Origin: Cerioporus squamosus
Taxonomy: Eukaryota; Basidiomycota; Agaricomycetes; Polyporales; Polyporaceae
Length of the DNA stretch: 19,581 bases
NCBI GenBank assembly: GCA_022592435.1
Contig: JABYQS010000518.1
Location: 1-19,581 of the forward strand
Direction: 5' to 3'
Under the pieces are notes generated by a model. The model made no database searches and had not been told where the DNA came from. It saw nothing but the letters and a program-made list of their open reading frames with translations. Position numbers and translations under genes: made by a program. The number at the start of each line of letters is the position of its first letter. Position 1 is the stretch's first letter. This document shows, in pieces, positions 8,701-17,741 of this stretch.

Positions 8701-9979
8701 TGTACACATTATCCACCTGCTGGAACCACTTCCAACCCGCCCAGTGCGAGCCGCTTGTCCCTTGCTCAAAGGTCCGTGGATCGCCGCTCCATCGCGCTCC
8801 GGTTGCACATACAAGGGAAAGCGTAGCACCAAAGCCTCCCGGGCTACGATGGAGCCCTTGTGAGACACGTTGTCGGAAGGTCGGTTCGTGGAGGAGAGGC
8901 GAGTAGGCATTCACATGGGCGAAGTAAAGGTCTATGAGCGTGTGCATCAGGTCCGGCGGGGGGAAGTCGTAGAATGGAGGGATCCTATCAGGGCAAGTCC
9001 CGCTGAGCCACTGGAGGCATCATCAGCTCAAACGCCGCATAACGCGACTACGACTACTCACTCGGAATTCTGCCGACGGGGCAGAACTTGAGTGGAAGGC
9101 CTCCGGATGGTCCAGAACTGACGGCGTCTTCTCCCCGCACATGTCATTCAGGTCCTGTGCGACGCGTAGAAGCACCATGCTGCTCGACTTGCCATGGTAG
9201 AGGTAGGAAGCTGGCTTGAGCGAAACCTTGCCGAACTCTTCGATCAAGTCCACCTTTTGCAACTCGCTCTCGTCTTCACTGGGTTCGTAGTCCGTCTGCT
9301 CTCGCAACAAAACACCAGCCATTGGGAGAAGGCTCGCACTGGTGGAACCGGCTTGCTGAACGTGTGACAAGTCGGAGACGGAAAGGCTAGGGCGGGGAAG
9401 GCTGCCTTGCTCCTCTAGTTCTTGCGCGATGTCGATGTTGGGATCGAGCTATAATGGCGTTGATGAGAGACGGCAAAAAGGCATCAAAGGAAGGGTTCAC
9501 TCGTTTGACTAACCGCTCCAGCTTCTGGATGCGGTTCTCCAGAGCTTCGACATGACTATTCAGACGCCAAGTTCGACTATGAGCGGTCATACACGTCATA
9601 ATATGGCTACGAACCTAGCTGCATAGAAATGTTTCTGCATAACTGTCAGTTTGAGCGTCGCACCGATGGTTGTAACAATGGACTCACATGTAGCGGCTCT
9701 ACGTACGTGCAATCAATCTTCTTGTAAATGCATTTGGAACAGCGGTGATTGGGCATCTGGGGGCCGTCACCTGCGAAGTAGCCAGGGCCCAGCGTTAGCG
9801 GCGGGTAGGATGCCAGTGCTAGAAGGCTCACACTTGACTGGACGTGGTCGTCAGTAAGGGATAAAAGCGTCAGATGGGCACAGTCACTCACTTTTCTTCC
9901 GTCTGCAGTAATCGCACGCCCGAGGGTACTTGCGCCTCTTCGACGACGGCACTGCGTTATCTTCTTCGGGAGACGACAT
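5795..9979 (-). CDS. Zn2Cys6 fungal transcription factor, probable frameshift, LINE in intron 11
   Basis: Exons (minus): 9892-9979, 9832-9837, 9688-9770, 9615-9634, 9501-9576, 9449 upstream end 9448 down to 9062, 8654-9010, 8437-8594, 8309-8377, 8100-8258, 7931-8048, 6084-6316, 5882-6018, 5795-5822. Exon 1-3 encode a binuclear zinc cluster, Cys22-x2-Cys25-x6-Cys32-x9-Cys42-x2-Cys45-x6-Cys52, then a heptad-like linker VEALENRIQKLERLVKR. Exons 7-13 match the fungal_trans (middle homology) region: PLLHEPTF, DLPLPVECDDEYW, AELDSALNRWVDAVPDH. It should bind DNA as a nuclear regulator. Exon 10 needs one extra base at about 8171-8177 to keep frame, so the gene is either dead or carries a sequencing error. 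The family's usual tryptophan-rich C-terminal end (WxxAGRLWDIL type) is missing; the predicted tail is only about ten unrelated residues, or reaches a stop at 5637 if another intron (5746-5798) is used. About 639 residues if the frame is intact. Exon 4 and intron 4 (38 nt) are the least certain. Confidence 0.85.
6343..6355. repeat. LINE target-site duplication, left copy
   Basis: AGAGCCTGAATTG, 13 bp, directly repeated at 7900-7912. On the left it abuts the first base of the inserted element; together the copies mark the target-primed insertion. The first bases could overlap the A/G-rich tail on the right. Confidence 0.9.
6356..7899 (+). mobile_element. 5'-truncated non-LTR retrotransposon (LINE), RNase H end
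   Basis: The insert is 1544 bp between the duplicated target sites. It keeps only the end of ORF2 (RNase H and a zinc knuckle), a 3' UTR of about 500 nt, AATAAA at 7872-7877 and a short AGA/GAA-repeat tail (7884-7899) in place of poly(A). The reverse transcriptase and all upstream parts are missing, the usual result of incomplete target-primed reverse transcription. RNase H downstream of RT is found in several fungal LINE groups such as Tad; the clade cannot be fixed without RT. It lies antisense to the host gene, inside intron 11. Confidence 0.92.
6357..7394 (+). CDS. LINE ORF2 fragment: RNase H plus CCHC knuckle, 5'-partial
   Basis: An uninterrupted frame of 345 residues begins at the truncation point and ends at TAA 7392-7394; there is no native start. 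It opens in RNase HI: YSDGS (Asp11), YEAET (Glu52), VALDGKSAI (third Asp), then WVPGHQDIAGNEQAD (His and last Asp), so the D-E-D-D active residues appear present. RNase H removes the RNA strand of the RNA:DNA hybrid during reverse transcription. The C-terminal part has RTGHAPLNHHLHTIGR and the knuckle Cys-x2-Cys-x8-His-x4-Cys (about 7085-7139), as is usual at the end of LINE ORF2. With no stop or frameshift, the copy is young. It is not expected to move on its own. Confidence 0.9.
   Translation, partial: AQRNGIRVYSDGSELEGGVGAAAVLFNERTRGWKSLRLHLGPADEHTVYEAETVGAVLGVELIKRERSVGRVASVALDGKSAIEGSLLRESRPSHYLADLLHASVAAVKRRHRGLELTLRWVPGHQDIAGNEQADSEAKLAASGDSSSVRLLPAALRRPLPVSISKAKQVYNKKLEGQAAERWRASKRGIELRRVDPALPSARFQKLVAPLPRRNASLLIQLRTGHAPLNHHLHTIGRANTQRCQGCGAAKETVQHFVMQCPKFSLQRRVFLGPLGRNGLRLDYLMSTDEGTTRLFKYVNATRRLHQTFGDLQTEDRQRASRGDEGGAAPARQLRQTTLRFRPSS
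7884..7900 (+). repeat. trinucleotide tail of the LINE
   Basis: About five AGA/GAA units end the element directly before the right target duplication. Some LINE families end in short simple repeats rather than poly(A). Confidence 0.85.
7900..7912. repeat. LINE target-site duplication, right copy
   Basis: Exact copy of 6343-6355, immediately after the GAA-repeat tail. Removing the element and one copy rebuilds a 57-nt intron of the transcription factor gene with GTAAGT and TAG ends. Confidence 0.9.
8171..8177 (-). other. apparent one-base deletion in transcription factor exon 10
   Basis: Reading through, the frame TQPPG continues as nonfamily sequence and meets a stop in the next exon. Adding one base in the AAA run of GGGAAACC changes the frame to PSKVSFFTCYIRLMQVLAF, which fits the family and restores the phase of the next intron. 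Either a real mutation or a homopolymer error. Confidence 0.75.
9832..9837 (-). other. 6-nt microexon in the zinc cluster
   Basis: The microexon TCAAGT (minus strand) lies between introns of 54 nt (9838-9891, GTGAGT...TACTGAC...CAG) and 61 nt (9771-9831, GTGAGC...GCTAAC...CAG). It supplies part of Ile30, all of Lys31 and the first base of Cys32. Without it the third zinc ligand is lost; with it, spacing of all six cysteines is exactly that of the family. Confidence 0.8.
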
Positions 9980-10523
9980 AGCTTCAATGTTGAGTTTCCC
10001 AGAGGGTGGCCAGATTCAAGTGGGGACTCGAGCTCATAAGTACCGCGACCGTTGACCGCGCCACCGACCGTCGCGGAAAGAAGACCACACGGAGCTCGTC
10101 GAACAGCTATTGCTGTGTCCGTGCTGTGCCCCGCTGGTGGTGCTAATCAAGTTTCTTTCAGACTCGCGCGCGCAGAGATGACCGTGCCACTTACATACTG
10201 CTCTGATGCACCAGCGCTCGAAGACACGGTCAAAGCGCAGAGAAGGAGAGAAAAGGCCGCTGATCTTACGTGACAGGGATGCCCGCTGGATCGTCAGGCG
10301 TCCGCAGAGCCCTTACTTACTTAGCTGCAACGTGTCGTGGACTCGTGGTAGGGTGTGCCCTAGCGCTGAAGTCTGAAACCGCCTGATGTGGAGCGGAACT
10401 ATATCAAGAAGCCGGTCTGTTGGTCGAAGTAGCATAAGTACCATCCGCTAGACGGAATTGCGAAACAATGTCGCCTGGCATTTTTTTTGACAGATGAGAG
10501 TGACAGAAAGAATCGGCTAGCTG
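9980..10523. other. promoter region of the transcription factor, P450 3' flank
   Basis: 544 bp between the P450 stop and the regulator start, both on the minus strand, so it holds the P450 terminator and the regulator promoter. An 8-T run lies at about 10482-10489. No further open frame or repeat is convincing. Confidence 0.4.
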
Positions 10524-12885
10524 CTACTCAATAGTGGCAGCTCCGCAAGCAGTTACGCGGGTTATCTTCATTGGGAGCGCTGGATGCGTCCCCGTACCCA
10601 CCGTCGGGTACACAACCCCGGCCAGGTTCCATCGAACGGTCTTATCTGTCAGCTCGAAGTGGAACCTAGACACCAAGGTCGACAGAAGAACTTCTGTTCA
10701 GATGATCAGCACTGCACCATTACCCTAACGGCAAGATCGGCGTACTCATCTCGAGCTGAGAGAACTTGAAGCCGCTGAATTGAATTCGAATTGTTAGCGG
10801 ACGCACGCTACCCGTTCCTATTCAGAATCGAGACACAACTCACATGCAGGCGCGACCGCCGCCCCAGAACGTCATACTGTATTTACGTCCATCAGCAAAC
10901 GATGACTCGACGTTACAATGGCCGCCGGCGATTCGTCAACGTACAGGTTGGAGTATACGCCGGGGATCTTTGCCTTGGTAACCGTCTCGGGAAGCGGTGA
11001 CAGCCAGCGTTCTGGCTTCCATTCGTACGCGTCCTCGCCCCAGACAGTCTTGTTGGTGTTGCACGACATGATGCCGACGAATACCATGGTGTCTTTGGGG
11101 AGCGGTACCTCGGAAATGAGCGAGCCGTCGAGTCCGCGAGTGGGCTCCGATAGAGGAAGGACGACATCTTCACGAGTCCTGGTGGAAGACGAGAAGACAA
11201 AGTACGGTCAAAGCCCGAAGGCGAGATGTCTAAGCTTGAGACCTACTCTCGAAATCGAAAGGGTGCGGGAGCATAGCTGGGATGCACTTGGTCAGCATCG
11301 AGGTTTGAGAGCTCAGTAAAAAGTCACCCACAGACGCAATGTTTCGCGGCATACGGCGTCAAGGTAAGGCAGAGATGCCAGCCTGTCGTACTCTATCTCC
11401 CAGTCCTTGCGGCCACCCTGCGCAGCGACGAGCTCTTCACGGAGCTTGGCCTGTGCTTCCGGATGCTCGGCAAGAACGTACAAGGTTCTCGAGAGCGCGT
11501 TTGACGTTGTGTCCGTGGCAGTCACCGTCAAGGTCCTACGAGGCTCTCGTCAACTTAAAGATCAACAGATGTAGGCCTACTCACGATATCTGCGCGATGA
11601 CCTCCTCTTCAGAAAGCCGATCTTCAACACTAGCAGCAAGGTTGGCTCTTACTGCCGTCGCGAAGGGACTAGCATGAGAGCCGCGGAACGGTGCACCACA
11701 GCTAGACTTACAGAGGATGCTCATGAGGTCCTTCCCTTCTCCGAGTTGTCGCTTGAGTGCCTCATCGCCCTGCTCGAGGGCAGCGCGCTTCGCCTTGTAG
11801 ATCCTGACCGAGTGCTCGTGCATCGTATCCACAATCGTACGCAGCGTCTGGAACTTCCTGTGCGGCAGCCACTCCGCCGCCAACGTCCTCAGAGACGCGG
11901 GAACCATGCCCTCGATGTAGTTGTAGAAATGGAGGTAGCTCGAGAGCGAGAACAAGGCAGGACTTCAGAGTTTCAACGAGCAGCGGAGGCAGAGGAATGT
12001 ACGACAGCACTCACATAAATGACTTCACGGCGCTCCCAAAGGTATCCGTGCTTTCTTCCACCAACTGATCGAAGGAATGTCCAAGGCCGGCTTGGCCGAT
12101 AAGTTCGAGGGCGGTACGATTCATCCAGCTCATCATGTCGACTTCGCCCTTCCCGTCGACTAGGCTGCTCTCGACCGCCCGTCGTAACTTCATGGACACC
12201 GTTAGATTGGCGGCGTCTAAAAACGTCGCGAGAGCTCACTTTCTCAGTCACACTGTAGAATATCGGTACCATCTCCCGCATGTGGTTAATATTGAAGGTA
12301 GGGTTCAGCATCTTGCGCTGGCGCCGATGCTGATCGCCTGTCGTCGCCAGAAGGCCTGGTCCAAAAGTACCGTGATTCATCCTATTGCTCGGAGCGTCAA
12401 GGACCAAACGATTGATGGAGGAGATGTATCACACCTGAGCCACCATCGCGCCTCATCGTAGATGTATTGCTCCTTCACAGCGATGGTATGCAACGCCTGA
12501 GGATCGAAGACATACAGTAGCTTGCGCTGCATAGAATGACAGTGAGCGCTAATGAAGACAAGACGCACGCGAGATAATCAACGCACCCCGAACTTGCCAT
12601 GTAGCAGGACAGCGGGACCGTACTTCTCCCCGAGCTCCCTATGGAAGTCCCAACCTTGCTTGTCGTATAGTTGGTGCAGATTTCCTACACAGTCGTAGTT
12701 CGTAAACATCAGTGCGGAGCCGTGCTGCGACAATCGCACCAGCTGCACTCACCGTAGAGGAAGGAGGGACTTAGAGGTCCTGGGAGGTTCTCCAAGGTAC
12801 TATTCGGGGTGTATCGACGGAGGACCTTCCACAACAACCAACTCGAACCACATATGAGAGCTGCTTGGAAGAGGAGACCCAGCAT
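10524..12885 (-). CDS. cytochrome P450 monooxygenase, 13 exons, intact
   Basis: Exons (minus): 12753-12885, 12587-12684, 12435-12526, 12240-12381, 12015-12187, 11712-11962, 11585-11651, 11332-11535, 11247-11276, 10945-11178, 10844-10876, 10746-10774, 10524-10693. They sum to 1656 nt, 551 residues, with no stop. The order of parts is classic for a microsomal P450: N-terminal membrane anchor (about 2-22), LPGPLSPSF proline-rich hinge (34-42), GDQHRRQRKMLNP C-helix region, I-helix TATDTTS (324-330, Thr328/329 for oxygen activation, with Ala-Thr in place of the usual Ala-Gly), K-helix E383-T-L-R386, FRETREDVVLP, WKPERW (450-455) and heme loop FWGGGRACIG with Cys485 as the iron ligand. It would sit on the ER and use electrons from P450 reductase to hydroxylate a lipophilic substrate, which cannot be told. 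Length is normal. The neighbouring regulator gene lies 544 bp downstream. The CYP family is not assigned. Confidence 0.95.
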
Positions 12886-14231
12886 TCTTGTCTGTGGCGG
12901 GTGAGCGGGACAAGAGAAGGAGGGGTCTTATATGTGCTGTACCATGCGCGATCCCGATCCGCATGGTTCCGCAGAGACGAAGTCGCGCTGAGGGCACAGT
13001 CAAACCACCGTATATGCGGAATCCTGTCAGGGGACTGACATTTCCTGAGAGCAAGACGGTGATTCAACGGCATACCGTACCATGGACGCTAGATGTGAGA
13101 CCGAGTACTGCGGCTTCACCTTGCTGTCTTAGGTGGATGATAACGCGCGGCCACCACGAGTGTTTCATGTTCTGGTCGCAGATTGGAGGTACTGTAGTGT
13201 GTGTACCAAAGGATCTGAATATGACCAGGGTGGCCACACGACGTACAAAGGTCAGTCAACAGAGAAAGGAAAACTTGAGTGGATATGCACATACAATTGC
13301 GCCTACTAATCCCAAAGAGCATTTGCCATATTGTCCACTCTCTGATATCGATGTCTTGCGTTAACTGAACAAGTGACGCCTTCCCATTGCACTGACTATC
13401 CGATAGCTTTCAAGCAGACTGTGATCAGCCACAATCGGCATCTCCGACTAACCTTCACTGTCACGATTTAGGGCCGTTGTAACGTTCGGATGGTGATAGA
13501 GACAGAGTTCTTCCGACCGTTCTTCGGAGTAAGGACATGCGTAGCCGCTGACGTTCATCTCGCACTCGCAAGTGGCCAACTATAGCTCCTGTAGATGAAG
13601 TCAGTGCGACCCACCGGTAGCAAATATGCCAATCAAACAACTCACTCCGAAATGGCACTATCTTGCGAAATTCGCCGTATATTGGAACCGAGCGACCGTG
13701 CTAGCTCGCTGCTGAACGTCAGCGCTTCAGCGTCCGACCTCCACGCATCTGAGAACCCCCTTCCGCGCTATCGAGGCAGCGGCGAGTATGATCCTGAACG
13801 CTATATGTGACCGCAGCCAAGGCATTTGAAAGTACCGCGTAAGTACTAGCCACGGGCGTCGCGACGTCATGACACAGCGTCAAGATCGCATCGATCGAGG
13901 GCGGCGAACATGGCCTGAGAACACATTTGACAATCCGCATCCGCGACACGCGACCTGCTGGAGGGCACATGTCGCAGATGCGCAGTGCACGCGCCATGGC
14001 CAGAACCTAGACAAGACTCAGGAGAGTGCCGGACTTCACCGTGTCGACGGAGCTGGGGAAGGCCGTCTACGGATCATCAACGCCTCTCACACCACCCGCC
14101 GCCAGGACGCGATAGGAGTTCGATAGTCGACGTCGATATCGCTCACGCTCACCTGCGTCTCTGCACTCTTCTCCCCTCATCCGCAGCAGTATTCCACAGC
14201 GTTCACCTTTCGCCTCGAACTGACTGGCCAG
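12886..14231. other. 1.3-kb intergenic region, divergent promoters
   Basis: The region separates the minus-strand P450 from plus-strand HNH-like gene A, so it contains both promoters. Small open frames on both strands (for example 13719-13997 minus) lack domains and splice partners. A CT-rich stretch at about 14157-14215 precedes the gene A start. I see nothing else. Confidence 0.4.
12927..12933 (-). promoter_or_regulatory. TATA-like box of the P450 gene
   Basis: ATATAAG on the minus strand, 42-48 nt before the ATG at 12885. It is followed by a CT-rich leader (about 12899-12925 read on the minus strand), as in many fungal promoters, and fits the chosen start. Confidence 0.5.
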
Positions 14232-15547
14232 ATGGCAAGCGCAATGCTCGACACCCCGATTTCTCAGGCCCTCCCTCCCCCCTCGCCGAGCCCGCTCGAT
14301 CCGAACTTCACCCCGCCCACGCGCCCACCCAGCGCGCTCAGCACCACGAGCGACGCCTCCTTCTTCGAGCTCTACGAAGGATCCGGGCACGCCTCGCCAA
14401 CGCAGGCCGGCCCATCAACTCAGGGACCCGAGCACCTCCCGCGCCGGACGGTCTTCTCCACGATCCGGCGGCATGGACAGCAGTGTCTGCTCTGCGGGCG
14501 CAGTGGGCGGGAGGAACTGGTTGTCGTGAGGGCCGTCATGCAGCACACGCACCACGAGCACGACGATGGACGGGGCCAAAACCGGGATGTGAGTGACTCG
14601 CTTGGTGCACAGTGAGAGAGGGCGGTGGCGAGCTCACTCACTCCCTGCTCATGGGCTGCGCGTATGTCCCACAGCCGATCTCGACACTGAAGGCCCTGGG
14701 ATTCCTCCCGCACGGATACACGCGCGACGACTGGACGAACTTGATGACATGTGCGTTTCGAACCTCGAGCAGCCGACGCATCCGCTTGCTAAAGCCTGTG
14801 CAATCGACCAGTATGCAGACCGCACGCAGAAGCGTACGACCAAGGCGCATGGCGCTGGCTCCCCGGCTCCGCCGTCCGAGAACAGCTCGCCACCGCCACA
14901 CCGTCCGCGCACGCAGAGATCGACGCCAAGACCCCAGCGTAAGACACAGCGCGCTCGCAGACGAGCGAGACGGGGACGGAGACGTGCCGATGACGGAGAT
15001 CACCATCGACCCGCGGTAGAGGTGGCGGACGAGCCCCTGGACGAATCAGACCGAACAGGAGAAGACGCCAGGACACAGGACAACCTCAGTCTTGCCGTCC
15101 ACTACGAGTCGGGGCCCGCGGAGACCTTGGTGGACGATGGGATATCGGGGGACATGAGGAACCCAGAGATCAGCTTCCAACCGGTGCGTCGTCGTGGTAC
15201 CACCTATAGGCTGCGCTTGTTGCGTCCGAGATGCGAGATTTACGGTCCTTGACACCTTGCAGGTCGAGCTCCCGTCGTTCGATGTGCTGGTCTTCCGGCC
15301 GGAGTCCATGCCTTCGCTCCCAGTAGACGCGGAACCTTCGTCCTTATGGCGGAATTGGAGGCAACTGACGTTGAACCCGTACGTGGCCTTCAGCGCCGCT
15401 CTGCAGCTTCTTCACGAGGTCGGGGCGAGTGGCGATGCAGCATTCGCCCGTGTACGCGGGGAGTGTTCGGAGATCGGGCGGCGGTGGGAAGAGTACCTGT
15501 CGCACAGAGAGCCCAAGGGCAGTCACAGCGAGGCTCTGTTGACCTAG
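14232..15547 (+). CDS. HNH-like zinc-knuckle protein A, five exons
   Basis: Exons 14232-14588, 14675-14750, 14812-14938, 15072-15183 and 15263-15547 give 957 nt, 318 residues. The N terminus (1-70) is Pro/Ser-rich and probably disordered. Then CLLCGR (Cys85, Cys88) and DDWTNLMTLCRPHAEAYD (Asn141, Cys146, His149) fit the core of an HNH-type treble clef: Cys-x2-Cys ... Asn-x3-Leu-Cys-x2-His. The last exon has ELPSFDVLVF and TLNPYVAFSAALQLL, seen in Agaricomycete proteins of this kind. HNH folds usually cut DNA, but the middle His is not clearly placed here, so nuclease activity is open. Intron 2 (61 nt) has CTAA and is well supported. Exon 2 might start at 14633 (adds 14 residues), and a 17-nt exon at 14999-15015 is an equally in-frame option in the long third intron. 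The same family recurs at 17742 and 19124. Confidence 0.75.
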
Positions 15548-15928
15548 GACAGCGGAGACTCTCGGCCAGACGTCGTGCGAGGCAGCGAGTTAGGTTACGA
15601 GTGTAAGATGTATGCAATTGTGCAATTGTAGTTGAGGTCTTGAACCAGTTGGACAACCTCTTCTAAGGAGATGGCTGAACCGAAGACCACACACCTGTGA
15701 AGAAACAAGATAGGTCCCTGTGCATCGCCACGCACCTAGAAGACTGGTTATCGGAATGAGCAGCACACGCGGGCGAGTAGTCAAGTATGGCCTGCCATTC
15801 AAGTCGTTCAGTACAATTACACCGCTCGTGTCATAACGGACCTTCGACATTAGTCACATCAGCCCTGGCAGGTGCCCAAAGTCCAAGTCCAGACGTTCAG
15901 AACGCGTCAGTAAACCATCCAAGCAGCT
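15548..15928. other. convergent 3' flanks
   Basis: 381 bp between the 3' ends of gene A (plus) and the membrane protein gene (minus). It should contain both polyadenylation sites. A short direct repeat TGCAATTG-TGCAATTG lies at about 15611-15626. No gene is seen. Confidence 0.45.
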
Positions 15929-17054
15929 TCACATCTCACCTCCTCCCATATCGACGACCTCACCGGTCTCCCATGGTACGCGTGCAACGCCCAATACGTA
16001 CTCCCCCACCTCTTCCGCATCCCCCGGCGCGTACCCCCGCTCCTGCTCGGCGATAGGAGACACGCCGGCCTCCACCGCCTTCGCGCGCGTCCTCCGCGCC
16101 GCCGCACGCTCAGGCGAGGGCATCGTGATCACCGTCAGAACCTGCAGCGCCTGCACTGGCTGCCTCTCATGCATCTCCTGCTCCGTCCTCCCCTCGAAGT
16201 CCTCCCCCCGACCCAAGCCCGTGCGCGCCGGTCCGGAAAGCCACCGAACGACCCACGCTGGGATCTGGTGTCCGTGCCACCGTGGAGGCCGTGGGGGCGG
16301 ACGTGCGCGAATAGGATAGACCGGTCGCGGCGTGGGAGACGGTACAGGAGCAGGCCGTGGGATGGCGCGCAGGCCTCCGCGAGAGAGTGTGAAGCCCATC
16401 GCGCCCATGCCGCCCGGAGCCCAGTGGAGAACGGACGGGGTAAGCCCTAACTCCGCCGGTCGTTCTGTGCGTGCGGGCTGGGTTTGGAGCGCGCCGGGAG
16501 AAGAAGAGAAGTCGGACGCGGACGCGCCAGCGGGAATGGCGCGGACATACGACGCGCAGAGCGGCTGGAGCATGAGTTTCAATAATGAGACATAGCGCAT
16601 AAAGGGAACCACGACAAGGACGATGATGATGCGTGAGCGCGGCAGTCAGGGAGATTGACAACTCAGGGGGAGGACGTACCCTAAACTGTGCCCATGCATG
16701 ACCTGTGTCCTTCCCCTCCACTGGACAGACGTCCCAGATGAGCGGCCGCTCGCGCGCAACGAGACCAGCACGCCCTCTGCTCCTGTTGTCCACTTCAAGT
16801 CCAAAGTTGCGCCTGAGCGTACGCGTCACGCGCCGCGAGCCGAGCCCGCACCCGAGGAAGAAGAGGAAGATGGCGATGAAGGTGACGAGGAAGCTGAACG
16901 GCAGCGAACTCGAGCTTGGTGTCAGCGCCGACGAGCCTGGCGAGCCGTCTTGTGGAGTAGTAGATGGATTTGGTGTTGAGCTCGAGCCTGATGTCGCATG
17001 AGGAGTCACAGACGAAGAAGGGGTTGCAGAACGTGTTGACTGGCCCAACGCCAT
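15929..17054 (-). CDS. single-pass membrane protein, two exons, 336 residues
   Basis: Exons (minus) 16680-17054 and 15929-16564 join to 1011 nt; the 115-nt intron (16565-16679) starts GTACGT and ends CTCCAG, phase 0. The start at 17054 has an excellent context (ACCATGG) and there is no nearer upstream ATG. Residues 1-50 are almost wholly Ser/Thr/Pro/Gly, a likely O-glycosylated ectodomain; residues about 51-71 (FSFLVTFIAIFLFFLGCGLG) form one membrane helix, followed by a basic stretch (RRVTRTLRRNFG), so the C terminus should be cytosolic. The cytosolic part has PLIWDVCP, a Pro/Arg-rich segment with PPPRPPRWHG, and VLTVITMPSPE near the end. This layout, including a MPSP-type motif, recalls a fungal membrane protein family with no named function. 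Exon 2 has high GC and several overlapping open frames. A further 3' intron from GTGAGA near 15935 cannot be excluded. Confidence 0.75.
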
Positions 17055-17741
17055 GGTTGCCGGTCGACCTGGCAGACGTGCGGGTATCAAGACGTGAGCA
17101 TTAGACCTTAGCCAAGTGCTGTGAGGGAGAAAGGTTGCGGTCGTGCGGAGGTCGGGGAGGAGGCAGAAGAAGGCGTGGGGGCATGAGAAGGCCGGGGAAA
17201 GCGACCAGGTTCCGCCTCCCTATCTTTTCTCGTCGGGCTCACACGAGTCGCCAAAAATACAGATGCTGCGCGGAGACGTCTTTCGCATGTCAACGCCTTG
17301 TCAAACTCGCTGTAGAAGTGGATGTGCTTGCTCAGGCAGCCAGAGACATGGGGTGGGAGAGGTCGAGAATGAGGAGCGAATGAGGTCGAGGCTCTCGGGA
17401 GTCTACTGTCTCGGCCATCTTAGACTCCCGAAATGGCACTCGTAGCGCCCGTGCCCAGGTAAGTCATCTAGATTTGTTCTCTGAGCTTTTCCTCTATGTA
17501 AGCCTCGCACATGTCGTAGATGTTGCCCAGCAGCATCAGTGACGGATACACTAGGATAGCATAAGTCGACTGGCTTGTGAACGCGCCTACCAGCTCCTCC
17601 CTTCTGAGTCTCCCATATCCGGGATGTGCCGATAAGTAGACGCTTGCGTCGCATCGCGTGCGTTGAACCAAGTTCAAGCTGCTCTCTGCTTACCCCAAAC
17701 CCATTCCTAAGGCTTATAACTCTTCCTTCACCTTCTACACC
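17055..17741. other. divergent promoter region
   Basis: The region lies between the starts of the membrane protein gene (minus) and HNH-like gene B (plus). A minus-strand frame ending at 17468 (ends MCEAYIEEKLREQI) looks protein-like over about 60 residues but has no start exon or family I can name, and may be chance or a relic. TTATAA at 17714-17719 is very close to the gene B ATG. Confidence 0.35.

Noticed and set aside
13719..13997. Minus-strand frame with several Cys (CDMCPPAGR)
   Set aside because: Cys spacing fits no zinc-binding family and there are no splice partners.
14593..15252. Long Arg-rich plus-strand frame inside gene A
   Set aside because: Its 3' end overlaps real exon 4, but the middle is a shadow: the well-formed intron 14751-14811 leads to the frame with LCRPHAEAYD instead.
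17468..17677. Minus-strand frame ending MCEAYIEEKLREQI
   Set aside because: It looks protein-like but has no start exon, no convincing acceptor and lies in the gene B promoter; not strong enough for a gene call.
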